Under the pieces are notes generated by a model that worked only from the letters and a program-made list of their open reading frames with translations, ran no database searches and had not been told where the DNA came from. The position numbers were made by a program, and so were the translations under genes. A stretch of 64,000 bases of DNA from Billgrantia kenyensis (lineage in GTDB: Bacteria > Pseudomonadota > Gammaproteobacteria > Pseudomonadales > Halomonadaceae): the NCBI RefSeq assembly GCF_013697085.1, contig NZ_JACEFT010000009.1:104450-168449 (forward strand), read 5' to 3'. This document shows positions 51,689 through 61,290 of the stretch, piece after piece (positions within the stretch are counted from its first letter, which is position 1; each line of letters opens with the position of its first letter).

Positions 51689-52453
51689 GTGACCGATAGG
51701 CCAGCGCGCACCACCGACGACGTTGACTTCCGGGATTCCCTGGCCGAGAGCGGTATCCGCTCCGATGGCGCCCGAGCCCTGGCACGCTATGTACAAGCGG
51801 AGATCGCCAGCGGACGTTTTCCCCCCGGCCACCGCTTGCCTACCGAGCGTGAACTGAGCGAGCGCTTCGGGGCTTCACGCGGCGCGGTACGCAGAGTGCT
51901 GGGCCACTTCAAGTCCTTGGGGCTGATCACTCAGGTGGTAGGGAGCGGTACCTTCGTGGCGGAAGGGGAAGTGCCGCTCGACTCCGCGCCCAAGGCTTCC
52001 GGCATGGCCGAGCCGGGCGGCATGGCAGGGCAGGTCAGCCCGGCCCAGTTGATGGACGCCCGCCTTCTGATCGAGCCGCAGATGATTTCCCTCATTGTGC
52101 GTTTCGCCACGGCTGCCGACTTCGAGCGGATGGAAGAGTGCCTGGTGCGATCCGAGGCGGCCGGCAGCATCGAGGAGTTCGAGCACTGGGATGGCGCCTT
52201 GCACCAGGCCTTTGCCGAAGCCACGCACAACAACTTCTTCCTGCGTATCCTGGAGTTGACCAACGTGGTGCGCGAAGAGGGGGAGTGGGGGCGGCTCAAG
52301 CGGATTTCGCTGACGCCGGAGCGGCGTGAGCGGTACGAAACGCAGCATCGCGCCATCGTGGCCGCGCTGCGTGACCGTGATGAAGAGACGGCGCGATCTT
52401 TGCTCGAGGGGCATCTGGTCGAAGTGAAGAATAACCTCTTTGGCCGCAGCTGA
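51689..52453 (+). CDS. GntR family regulator (FCD domain)
   Basis: A 254-residue FadR-subfamily regulator. Winged helix: FPPGHRLPTERELSERFGAS followed by RGAVRRVLGHFKSLGLITQV. The FCD domain has DGALHQAFAEATHNNFFL and TQHRAIVAALRDRD. The start is GTG 51689 with AAGGAAG four bases before it; no good ATG is available. Divergence from the FAH-TctC-TctAB operon suggests it regulates that operon. Confidence 0.85.
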   Translation: MTDRPARTTDDVDFRDSLAESGIRSDGARALARYVQAEIASGRFPPGHRLPTERELSERFGASRGAVRRVLGHFKSLGLITQVVGSGTFVAEGEVPLDSAPKASGMAEPGGMAGQVSPAQLMDARLLIEPQMISLIVRFATAADFERMEECLVRSEAAGSIEEFEHWDGALHQAFAEATHNNFFLRILELTNVVREEGEWGRLKRISLTPERRERYETQHRAIVAALRDRDEETARSLLEGHLVEVKNNLFGRS

Positions 52454-52545
52454 TTCCCTGCTCAGTGTGGCTGTGGTTCCCACCCGGTGACATGCTGTCA
52501 GGTCCCAGCCTGATGGGGGCTGGTCATCCCATCGACCAATCCAGA

Positions 52546-52583
52546 GCCGCCCCGACCATCAGGTCGAGGCGGCACTCTTTCTC
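52546..52583. terminator. Terminator between convergent GntR and NCS1 genes
   Basis: gccgccccgacc/ggtcgaggcggc stem with one mismatch and a 4-base loop, followed by actctttctc. It lies between the stops at 52453 and 52605. Confidence 0.6.
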
Positions 52584-52604
52584 GCAACGGTACTGTGCTG
52601 TTGC

Positions 52605-53993
52605 CTACTGACGGAAGCGCTGGCAGGGCGCCCAGTAGGTCATCAGCAGATAGTAGGTGACACCTGCGGGGATCAGACTGGCGTACCACGACACAGCGGA
52701 GAAGGTGAGGGCGGCGATGATGCCCACTGCGGTGGCGATCAGCGCGGCGTAGTTGACGCCCTGGTAGGGTCCGGCTTCGTCATACAGCTTGCCAAGATCC
52801 AGCGTGCGGCGACGGATCACGTAGTAGTCCACCACCAGAATGGCGAAGATCGGGCCGAGGAAGGCGGAGTAGGTCTGCACGAAGAGCTGCAGGCCGGCGG
52901 CGGACTCGGGTTGCACCAGCTTCCAGGGGAAGGTAGCGAAGGCCAGCAGGCCGACGATCACCGTAGAAGTGGCGAACTTGAGCTTGAACACGTCCATCAG
53001 CACATAGGTCGGCGGCACCACGTTGTTGAGCACGTTGGTGGTGACCTGGGCGAAGGCGATGAACAGCAGCGTGGTCATCAGCAGCGGGGTGTTGTCTACC
53101 GCATTGGCGAACACCTGGATGGGGTCGGCGGTGCCGGTGGCCTCGGACACCATGTAGCCGATCAGGCCCATGAACAGGGTGCAGGGCAGGATCGACATGG
53201 CATAGATGGTGGTCAGGATGCTCGGTCGGGTACCGTGCTTGTGCTCCCGCGAATAGTCGCTGACGTTGAGCATCATGGTGCTGTAGATGCCGAGAAACAG
53301 CATGGTAGCGCCCCAGAACGGCATGCCCCAGGAGCCTTCCATGGTCAGGAGGTTGGCCGAGAGTTCGTCGCCGTAGCGCTGCACCGTGGCATAGAACATG
53401 TAGGTCAGCGAGGCGAGGATGAATACGCTGCCGATGTTCTCCAGCCACTTGATGCCCTGGAAACCCATCACCGAGAGGCCGATCTGCAGGAACTGGAAGG
53501 CGATGAAATAGAAGATCAGGTTGTCGAAGCCGAACAGGGTGGCCGACACCATGTTCAGGGCGCCGGCACCGATCCAGCTCTGGAAGCCGTACCACACCAC
53601 CGCCGGCACTGCGCGGACCAGGCCGGGAATGCGTGTGCCGGCGAAGCCGAATGCACTGCGCGCCTGGACCATGAAGGGGATGCCATACTTGTAGCCGGCA
53701 GCGCCATTGATGGCCAGCGCAATCCCGATCACGAAGCAGCCGATGGCAATCGCCAGGGTCGCCTGAATCAGGTTGAGCGTGCCGACCACGCTGGAGCCCA
53801 TGGCAAAGGTGCCGATGGAGACGCAGCCGCCGAACCAGGCCAGGAAATAAGAGGTGCGCCCCATGATGCGGGTTTGCTGAGGGGCGAGGGATTCGTCCCC
53901 CGGGGCCTTCGTGGCCCCGGGGGACGTTCCGGCAGATGGCGATGCCGGGGCAGTGGCCGGAGCCGCCGTGCTGTGCGGGTTGTTGTTTGGCAT
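52605..53993 (-). CDS. NCS1-family permease (allantoin/hydantoin type)
   Basis: A 462-residue nucleobase:cation symporter-1 with twelve helices. Signature regions: SYFLAWFGGCVSIGTFAMGS in TM1, IPFMVQARSAFGFAGTRIPG, and VVWYGFQSWIGAGALNM, as in PucI and Mhp1. A long N-terminal tail of about 45 residues is rich in Ala, Pro, Ser and Thr. It is downstream of an allantoin/hydantoin racemase gene on the same strand, so allantoin is the probable substrate. ATG 53993 follows AGGATAGACTC. Confidence 0.9.
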   Translation of the reverse strand: MPNNNPHSTAAPATAPASPSAGTSPGATKAPGDESLAPQQTRIMGRTSYFLAWFGGCVSIGTFAMGSSVVGTLNLIQATLAIAIGCFVIGIALAINGAAGYKYGIPFMVQARSAFGFAGTRIPGLVRAVPAVVWYGFQSWIGAGALNMVSATLFGFDNLIFYFIAFQFLQIGLSVMGFQGIKWLENIGSVFILASLTYMFYATVQRYGDELSANLLTMEGSWGMPFWGATMLFLGIYSTMMLNVSDYSREHKHGTRPSILTTIYAMSILPCTLFMGLIGYMVSEATGTADPIQVFANAVDNTPLLMTTLLFIAFAQVTTNVLNNVVPPTYVLMDVFKLKFATSTVIVGLLAFATFPWKLVQPESAAGLQLFVQTYSAFLGPIFAILVVDYYVIRRRTLDLGKLYDEAGPYQGVNYAALIATAVGIIAALTFSAVSWYASLIPAGVTYYLLMTYWAPCQRFRQ

Positions 53994-54082
53994 GAGTCTA
54001 TCCTCGCAGGTCATGGCTCTGTTGTGTTTGTGCCCAATGCTGCCAGCGGGCTTGGCGTGACGTGCTCAAGGTGCGTTGCGGT

Positions 54083-54140
54083 GATTCGTAGTCCTGATGC
54101 GTAGTTGTGATGCGTAGTCCTGATGCGTAGTCCTGATGCG
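54083..54140. repeat. 13-bp tandem repeats
   Basis: Four tandem copies of gatgcgtagtcct, the first reading gattcgtagtcct and the second ending tgt, plus a fifth partial gatgcg. They occupy the 149-bp gap between the NCS1 permease and racemase genes and end five bases before the racemase stop. No known feature type fits. They could be a slippage-prone tract or a multi-site operator. Confidence 0.8.
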
Positions 54141-54142
54141 TT

Positions 54143-54889
54143 TTAGCGGTCGTTGGAGAGCTGCGAATACCTTTCGAAGCGGCCGGTGAAGGGTTTGGGG
54201 CGCGGGAAAGCCAGGTCGCCATGTTTGCTGGTGCCCAGGCCCAGCCCCACGAGAGCCTCGGCCAGCTTCACGGCCGCCGTGACGCCCTCGACCACCGGCA
54301 GCCCGACTTCCTGGGAAATGCTCTGGGTCAGGTCGGCCATGCCGCCGCAGCCGAGCACGATGGCACCGATGCCATCCTCGTCGCGGGCGCGGCGGCACTC
54401 GTCGATGATGCGGTCCAGCGCTGCCGAGCCGTCCTCCTCCAAGTCGAGCACCGGTATCTCGGCGGCACGCACGCGGCGGCAGTGATGGCGAAAGCCGTAC
54501 TGCTCCAGCAGGTGTTCGGCGATGATGCCGGTACGCGACAGGGTGGTGACGACCGAGAACCGAGTGCTGATCAGACTGGCCGCATGGAAGGCCGCCTCGG
54601 CGATGCCGATCACCGGGGCGCGGGTCAGCTCGCGAGCTGCCAGCAGGCCCGGGTCGCCGAAGCAGGCGATTACATAGGCATCGGTGCCTTCCCGCTCTCC
54701 TGCCAGTACCTCTTCCAGTACGCCCACGGCGCTGATCGCTTCATCGAAGTGACTCTCGATGGAAACAGGCCCGTCGGTGGGCTGAATGGCCACGACGTTC
54801 GTGCCGGGGGCGGCGATCCGCTGTGCCGCATCACCGATCTTGCAGGTCATGGCAGACGTGGTGTTGGGGTTGATGACGCGCAGTCGCAT
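54143..54889 (-). CDS. Aspartate/glutamate-racemase family protein, hydantoin/allantoin racemase-like
   Basis: A 248-residue cofactor-independent racemase. MRLRVINPNTTSAMT is the hydantoin-racemase N-terminus, and two catalytic cysteines lie in VIACFGDPGL and VLGCGGMADL. In a purine cluster the likely activity is allantoin racemisation, interconverting S and R allantoin for the allantoinase. It precedes the NCS1 permease. The start is ATG 54889; the frame to 54934 runs into operator DNA. PuuE follows divergently across a 607-bp region. Confidence 0.88.
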   Translation of the reverse strand: MRLRVINPNTTSAMTCKIGDAAQRIAAPGTNVVAIQPTDGPVSIESHFDEAISAVGVLEEVLAGEREGTDAYVIACFGDPGLLAARELTRAPVIGIAEAAFHAASLISTRFSVVTTLSRTGIIAEHLLEQYGFRHHCRRVRAAEIPVLDLEEDGSAALDRIIDECRRARDEDGIGAIVLGCGGMADLTQSISQEVGLPVVEGVTAAVKLAEALVGLGLGTSKHGDLAFPRPKPFTGRFERYSQLSNDR

Positions 54890-54923
54890 GCAGTCTCTCT
54901 CTTTGTGAACAATTAAAAATATC

Positions 54924-54935
54924 TTTGTACACAAA
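54924..54935. promoter_or_regulatory. TTTGTACACAAA site upstream of the racemase
   Basis: A near-palindromic relative of the TGTATACA motif, 35 bp upstream of the racemase start, placed to control the racemase-permease transcript. Confidence 0.45.
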
Positions 54936-55115
54936 ATAGGCGCTACGATTCTTCAGCGCAAGAAATTTATCATCCTCAGGAATTACGAGGATTTTCTATT
55001 TCCTCTCAATGAGTTGGCTGTCAATCGAGCAATAATGTCAGATGGTCTGACCGCTATACTTAGGTCTAAGGGAGCGAGTAGCACTGAGAGTCTGGGCACC
55101 GAAGGCGGCGTATAT

Positions 55116-55123
55116 TGTATACA
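55116..55123. promoter_or_regulatory. TGTATACA operator candidate
   Basis: Perfect palindrome within attgtatacatg, in the region between the racemase and puuE genes. Confidence 0.55.
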
Positions 55124-55222
55124 TGATTGGCCTTTCCCGCTCTCGCCTGCGTATGTCTCGGCATCGAGTAAGTTGAGAAAATTGGCCTGGGGGGTGCGGA
55201 TTTGGACTTGTCAGTGCCGTAT

Positions 55223-55238
55223 TTTTTGTATACAAAAA
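55223..55238. promoter_or_regulatory. TTTTTGTATACAAAAA, 16-bp perfect palindrome
   Basis: The best-developed member of the motif family, with TGTATACA at its centre (55227-55234). It is likely a high-affinity site for the purine regulator. Confidence 0.65.
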
Positions 55239-55391
55239 TATGGTGCCGGTGCCCAAGATGACTATTCCCTGCCATGCTTGTCGGCGGCAGAAGCATCGCG
55301 CTGCCAGCCCTGGGCTTGAGAGCATCTCGCTAGCCTGCGAGGGTTGAGATGTCTGGTTGCAACACTACTGGATACAGTCTATTTTCTATCC

Positions 55392-55399
55392 TGTATACA
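55392..55399. promoter_or_regulatory. TGTATACA operator candidate proximal to puuE
   Basis: Perfect palindrome 98 bp before the puuE start. The three puuE-side sites are spaced at about 111 and 165 bp. Confidence 0.55.
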
Positions 55400-55496
55400 T
55401 TTTGCCTCGGAAGCCGATTGGCCACGGTGCTCGTGCAGCGACATAGAACTGTGGAGACAGAACTGTGGCGACACAGAACAAAGAGGAAGGTGCCAG

Positions 55497-56423
55497 ATGA
55501 GCATTGATTACCCCCGTGACCTGGTCGGCTACGGCCGTAACCCACCCCACGCCAACTGGCCGGGGCGGGCGAAGATAGCCGTTCAGTTCGTGCTCAACTA
55601 CGAAGAGGGCGGCGAAAACTGCGTGCTGCATGGCGATGCCGGCTCCGAGCAGTTCCTCTCCGAGATCATCGGCGCGGCATCCTATCCCGATCGCCACCTG
55701 AGCATGGAGTCGATCTACGAGTACGGCTCACGGGCCGGGGTGTGGCGCATTCTGCGTGAGTTCGAACGTCGCGGCCTGCCGCTCACGGTGTTCGGCGTGG
55801 CCATGGCCCTGGAGCGCCACCCGGAGGTGGCTCAGGCGTTCAAGGAGCTGGGCCACGAGATCGCCTGCCATGGCTATCGCTGGATTCACTATCAGGAAGT
55901 CCCCGAGCACATCGAGCACGAGCATCTGCAGCGTGCCATGGAGATCTTCCAGCGCCTCTACGGCGAGAAGCCCCAAGGCTGGTACACCGGCCGCGACAGC
56001 CCCAACACCCGACGGCTGGTTCTCGACGAGGGCGGCTTTCTCTACGACAGCGACTATTACGGCGACGACCTGCCGTTCTGGACCCGTGAAGCCGACAGCC
56101 AGGGCGTCGAGCACGACCATCTGATCGTGCCCTACACCTTGGACAGCAACGACATGCGCTTTGCCGCACCACAGGGCTTCAACACTGCCGACCACTTCTT
56201 CACCTACCTGCGCGACGCCTTCGACGTGCTCTACGCCGAAGGCGAGGAGTCACCCAAGATGCTCTCGGTGGGCATGCACTGCCGGCTTCTGGGCCGCCCC
56301 GGCCGCTTCCGCGCCCTGCAGCGCTTCCTCGATCATATTGAGGCCCACGACCGGGTGTGGGTGGCGCGCCGTGTGGAGATCGCCAAGCACTGGATGGAGC
56401 ATCATCCGGCACCGGGGCGATAA
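55497..56423 (+). CDS. puuE: Allantoinase PuuE (polysaccharide-deacetylase fold)
   Basis: A 308-residue metal-independent allantoinase that hydrolyses allantoin to allantoate. MSIDYPRDLVGYGRNPPHAN is the family opening, NYEEGGENCVLHGD follows, HEIACHGYRWIHY corresponds to the deacetylase metal motif, and WYTGRDSPNTRRL is conserved. AGAGGAAGG precedes ATG 55497. It is the first gene of the rightward block puuE-allE-allA-gcl-hyi-glxR-ttuD, although repeats and promoters break the block. Confidence 0.94.
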   Translation: MSIDYPRDLVGYGRNPPHANWPGRAKIAVQFVLNYEEGGENCVLHGDAGSEQFLSEIIGAASYPDRHLSMESIYEYGSRAGVWRILREFERRGLPLTVFGVAMALERHPEVAQAFKELGHEIACHGYRWIHYQEVPEHIEHEHLQRAMEIFQRLYGEKPQGWYTGRDSPNTRRLVLDEGGFLYDSDYYGDDLPFWTREADSQGVEHDHLIVPYTLDSNDMRFAAPQGFNTADHFFTYLRDAFDVLYAEGEESPKMLSVGMHCRLLGRPGRFRALQRFLDHIEAHDRVWVARRVEIAKHWMEHHPAPGR

Positions 56424-56460
56424 TCCCGAATCCCGAAAGGACTGCCTGACTGCTTGACGA

Positions 56461-56570
56461 GGGGCGCCGGGGCAGGGCGTAGAGGAGGTCCTTCGCCATG
56501 GATGGCGAAGGTGGCGCCCAAGGATGGGTTCACAGCGCCTCCTCGAAGACCTGTCGCCGGGGTAGCCCCG
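56461..56570. repeat. Palindromic intergenic repeat, copy C
   Basis: ggggcgccgggg at the left pairs with the right-hand cgccggggtagcccc. An inner hairpin cttcgccatggatggcgaag is central. The conserved block gggttcacagcgcctcctcg is present. It lies between puuE and allE. Confidence 0.88.
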
Positions 56571-56613
56571 AGTACCGACAAGGTTGGCCAACTTCATCGT
56601 TAAGGAATCTCTC

Positions 56614-57447
56614 ATGAGCCAACGCACCTATTACGCCCCCCACGGCGGGCACCCGCCCCAGACCCAGCTGCTCTCCGACCGGGCGGTGTTCACCGAGGCC
56701 TACGCCTTCATTCCCAAGGGGGTGATGCGAGACATCGTGACCAGCAATCTGCCGTTCTGGGAGCAGACGCGGCTGTGGGTGCTGGCGCGTCCGCTCTCCG
56801 GCTTCGCTGAGACCTTCTCCCAGTACATTATGGAGGTGGGGCCGGGTGGCGGCAGCGAGAAGCCCGAGCTCGACCCCGGCGCCGAGGGCGTGCTGTTCGT
56901 GGTGGAGGGCGAGATGATCCTGACCATCGCCGGCGAGCGTCACGAGATGGTGCCGGGCGGCTACGCCTTCCTGCCGCCGGGCTGCCACTGGCAGCTGCGC
57001 AATGAATCGGATGCGCCGGTGCGCTTCCACTGGGTGCGCAAGGCCTACGAGTTCGTCGAGGGCATCGAAGTACCGCAGGCCTTCGTGGTCAACGAGAACG
57101 ACCTCGAGCCCAACCCCATGCCGGGTACCGAAGGGCGCTGGGCTACCACCCGCTTCGTCGACCCAAATGACGTGCGCCACGACATGCACGTCAATATCGT
57201 CACCTTCCAGCCCGGGGCGGTGATCCCTTTCGACGAGACCCACGTCATGGAGCACGGCCTCTACGTGCTCGAGGGCAAGGCGGTCTACCATCTCAATCAG
57301 GACTGGGTCGAGGTCGAGGCGGGCGATTTCATGTGGCTGCGCGCCTTCTGCCCGCAGGCGTGCTACGCCGGGGGGCCGGGGCCGTTTCGCTATTTGCTCT
57401 ATAAGGATGTCAACCGCCACGCGGCGCTTCGTTTGGGTACTCGCTGA
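56614..57447 (+). CDS. allE: (S)-Ureidoglycine aminohydrolase AllE (bicupin)
   Basis: A 277-residue protein with two cupin domains. The second, IPFDETHVMEHGLYVLEGKA, holds the manganese-binding Glu/His set, and FMWLRAFCPQACYAGGPGPF is the C-terminal signature. It releases ammonia from S-ureidoglycine to give S-ureidoglycolate. AAGGA precedes ATG 56614. It needs ureidoglycine from an allantoate amidohydrolase, which this window does not encode. Confidence 0.94.
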   Translation: MSQRTYYAPHGGHPPQTQLLSDRAVFTEAYAFIPKGVMRDIVTSNLPFWEQTRLWVLARPLSGFAETFSQYIMEVGPGGGSEKPELDPGAEGVLFVVEGEMILTIAGERHEMVPGGYAFLPPGCHWQLRNESDAPVRFHWVRKAYEFVEGIEVPQAFVVNENDLEPNPMPGTEGRWATTRFVDPNDVRHDMHVNIVTFQPGAVIPFDETHVMEHGLYVLEGKAVYHLNQDWVEVEAGDFMWLRAFCPQACYAGGPGPFRYLLYKDVNRHAALRLGTR

Positions 57448-57500
57448 GGCGCAGGGGGCTTTCAGTAACGTCGCCGAGTTTTCCGATCTCAGCGACGTTA

Positions 57501-57610
57501 GGGGCGCCGGGGGCAGGCCGGAGAGGAGGTCTTTTGCCAGGGATGGCAAAAGTAGCGCCCAGGGATGGGTTCACAGCGCCTCCTCGCAGGCCTGCCGCCG
57601 GATCAGCCCC
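57501..57610. repeat. Palindromic intergenic repeat, copy D
   Basis: Runs from ggggcgccgggggcaggc to gatcagcccc, with inner hairpin cttttgccagggatggcaaaag and the conserved gggttcacagcgcctcctcg. It lies between allE and allA and is almost identical to copy F. Confidence 0.9.
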
Positions 57611-57656
57611 GGTGATATAGGCTGATTGCCGAATGAATCGAGGGGCTAACATTAAC

Positions 57657-58142
57657 ATGCTGGAACTCAAAGCCGAGCCATTGACGCCTGAGGCCTTCGC
57701 GCCCTTCGGTGACGTCATCGACACGCGCACGGCGGACTACTTTCACATCAATGCCGGACGCACCCGGCGCTACCACGACCTGGCCAAGGTCGAGACCCTG
57801 GGCGAGGAGGCGAGGGCGCTGATCAGCATCTTCGTCAGTCAGCCGGTGTCGATCCCGCTGGAACTCGACTTCCTCGAACGTCACCCCCAGGGCAGCCAGG
57901 CCTTCATGCCGCTGCACGAGGAGCGCTTCGTGATCGTGGTGGCTCCGCCAGGCGACAGCATCGACCCGGCCGAGGTGCGTGCCTTCGTCACCGACGGTCG
58001 CCAGGGCGTCAACTATCGCGCCGGTACCTGGCACGCCATCCAGTCGGTACTGGAGCGTGAAGGGGAGTTCTTGGTGGTGGATCGGGGCGGTGAAGGCAAC
58101 AACTGCGACGAGCATCCGCTGGCGCTACGCGTCACGCTCTGA
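57657..58142 (+). CDS. allA: Ureidoglycolate lyase AllA
   Basis: A 161-residue enzyme that splits S-ureidoglycolate into glyoxylate and urea. MLELKAEPLTPEAFAPFGDV is the typical start, HPQGSQAFMPL contains the metal-proximal histidine, and NYRAGTWHAIQSVL with DRGGEGNNCDEHPL follows. I choose ATG 57657 because it gives this conserved N-terminus and has GAGGGG upstream; ATG 57633 adds eight atypical residues. A terminator follows, so gcl has a separate promoter. Confidence 0.94.
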   Translation: MLELKAEPLTPEAFAPFGDVIDTRTADYFHINAGRTRRYHDLAKVETLGEEARALISIFVSQPVSIPLELDFLERHPQGSQAFMPLHEERFVIVVAPPGDSIDPAEVRAFVTDGRQGVNYRAGTWHAIQSVLEREGEFLVVDRGGEGNNCDEHPLALRVTL

Positions 58143-58159
58143 GCTTTCGGGAAAGAATG

Positions 58160-58190
58160 ACCCAGGCTGCTGTTTTGGCCTGGGTTTTTT
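58160..58190 (+). terminator. Intrinsic terminator after allA
   Basis: acccaggc/gcctgggt 8-bp stem with a 10-base loop, followed by TTTTTTG. A standard rho-independent form. Confidence 0.85.
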
Positions 58191-58208
58191 GTGTCCAATC
58201 GAATTTAT

Positions 58209-58220
58209 GAAAATATTTTC
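58209..58220. promoter_or_regulatory. GAAAATATTTTC palindrome in the gcl promoter
   Basis: A perfect 12-bp palindrome 107 bp before the gcl start, extended rightwards by CA. A second near-copy lies at 58268. It resembles the operator style of IclR-type glyoxylate regulators such as AllR, but I cannot confirm that from memory. Confidence 0.45.
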
Positions 58221-58267
58221 CAGTTTGTGTTGACGAGGTGGGCTGCGGCTTCTAATCTCGAAATACA

Positions 58268-58278
58268 GAAATATTTTC
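58268..58278. promoter_or_regulatory. GAAATATTTTC, second gcl promoter site
   Basis: Near-copy of the palindrome at 58209, starting 59 bp further along and also followed by CA. Two helically phased copies would suit a multimeric repressor. Confidence 0.45.
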
Positions 58279-58326
58279 CAAAAACAACTCTCCACAAGAA
58301 CAAAGCCACCTACGGGAGGAACCGTC

Positions 58327-60102
<1,776 letters not shown>

Positions 60103-60151
60103 CAAACGCTGCGAGAACTCATCGTTTCGATTGATTGGCAAGCCGCGCCGA

Positions 60152-60261
60152 GGGGCGCCGGGGACAGGACGTAGAGGAGGTTCTTCGCCATGGATGGCGA
60201 AGATAGCGCCCAGGGATGGGTTCACAGCGCCTCCTCGCAGTCCTGTCGCCGGGTCAGCCCC
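60152..60261. repeat. Palindromic intergenic repeat, copy E
   Basis: ggggcgccggggacagg pairs with cctgtcgccgggtcagcccc. The inner hairpin is cttcgccatggatggcgaag, with the conserved gggttcacagcgcctcctcg. It lies between gcl and hyi. Confidence 0.9.
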
Positions 60262-60303
60262 GGACAGACGCGCGAGTCCTGGCCACGAACCAAGGAGACA
60301 ACC

Positions 60304-61083
60304 ATGCCCAAGTTTGCCGCCAACCTCAGCATGCTGTTCACCGAGGAGGATTTTCTCGACCGCTTCAAGGCCGCCGCCGAAGCCGGCTTCAAGGGCGTCG
60401 AGTACCTCTTTCCCTACGACTATTCCGCCGTCGAGCTCAAGGCGCGGCTCGACGAGCATGGCCTGACCCAGGTGCTGCACAACCTGCCCGCCGGCGACTG
60501 GGGTGCCGGTGAGCGCGGTATTGCCTGCCACCCGGATCGGGTCGAGGAGTTTCGTGCCGGCGTGGAGAAGGCCATCGACTACGCCACGGTGCTCGGCTGC
60601 AAGCAGGTCAACTGCTTGGCTGGCATCCAGCCCCAGGGCGTGAGCCTGGAGCAGGCGCGGCGCACCCTGGTGGAGAACCTGCGCTACTCGGCGGAGAAAC
60701 TCGAAGCCGCCGGCATCCTGCTGCTGGCCGAGCCGATCAACACTCGCGATATCCCGGGATTCTTCCTCAACCGCACCGAGCAGGCCCTGGCGATCTTCGA
60801 CGAGGTGGGCAGTAACAACCTCAAGCTTCAGTACGACATCTACCACATGCAGATCATGGAGGGTGATCTGGCGCCGACCATCGAGAAGCACCTGGATCGC
60901 ATCGCTCACGTGCAGTTGGCCGACAACCCAGGCCGCCATGAGCCGGGCACCGGCGAGATCCACTACCCGTTTCTGTTCGCCCATCTCGACCGGCTGGGAT
61001 ACGACGGCTGGATCGGCTGCGAGTACAAGCCGAAGACAACAACCCGTGAAGGTCTGGGCTGGCTGGACCAGGCCCGCGGCTGA
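60304..61083 (+). CDS. hyi: Hydroxypyruvate isomerase Hyi
   Basis: A 259-residue TIM-barrel enzyme that interconverts tartronate semialdehyde and hydroxypyruvate. KFAANLSMLFTEEDFLDRFK is the family start, LLLAEPINTRDIPGFFLN carries the metal glutamate, and LQYDIYHMQIMEGDL and HVQLADNPGRHEPGTGEI supply further ligands. AAGGAG precedes ATG 60304. The frame upstream to 60190 comes from repeat E and should be ignored. Confidence 0.96.
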   Translation: MPKFAANLSMLFTEEDFLDRFKAAAEAGFKGVEYLFPYDYSAVELKARLDEHGLTQVLHNLPAGDWGAGERGIACHPDRVEEFRAGVEKAIDYATVLGCKQVNCLAGIQPQGVSLEQARRTLVENLRYSAEKLEAAGILLLAEPINTRDIPGFFLNRTEQALAIFDEVGSNNLKLQYDIYHMQIMEGDLAPTIEKHLDRIAHVQLADNPGRHEPGTGEIHYPFLFAHLDRLGYDGWIGCEYKPKTTTREGLGWLDQARG

Positions 61084-61107
61084 AAATTGCTGCAGCACTT
61101 TTGACGA

Positions 61108-61218
61108 GGGGCGCCGGGGGCAGGCCGAAGAGGAGGTCTTTTGCCAGGGATGGCAAAAGTAGCGCCCAGGGATGGGTTCACAGCGCCTCCTCGCAGGCCT
61201 GTCGACGGATCAGCCCCG
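61108..61218. repeat. Palindromic intergenic repeat, copy F
   Basis: ggggcgccgggggcaggccgaagaggagg to cctgtcgacggatcagcccc, with inner hairpin cttttgccagggatggcaaaag. It lies between hyi and the reductase gene. Its central part matches copy D base for base over about 70 bp. Confidence 0.9.
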
Positions 61219-61290
61219 AGTGGCGACGTCATATGCGACAGCCGCCGGGCAAGATTGCAACGACAAAGATAAGCTGAAAGGAGCATCATC

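Larger units (their letters stand above)
54890..55496. other. Long AT-rich regulatory region between racemase and puuE
   Basis: 607 bp with no credible gene. It is clearly more AT-rich than its flanks and holds one TTTGTACACAAA and three TGTATACA sites (listed separately). A 101-codon open frame at 55014-55319 has no recognisable features. The length exceeds what two divergent promoters need. Confidence 0.7.

Noticed and set aside
54083..54140. CRISPR array
   Set aside because: The 13-bp units are contiguous with no spacers, so this is a plain tandem repeat.
55014..55319. 101-codon frame in the racemase-puuE spacer
   Set aside because: Composition and translated sequence look non-coding, and it spans two operator palindromes.
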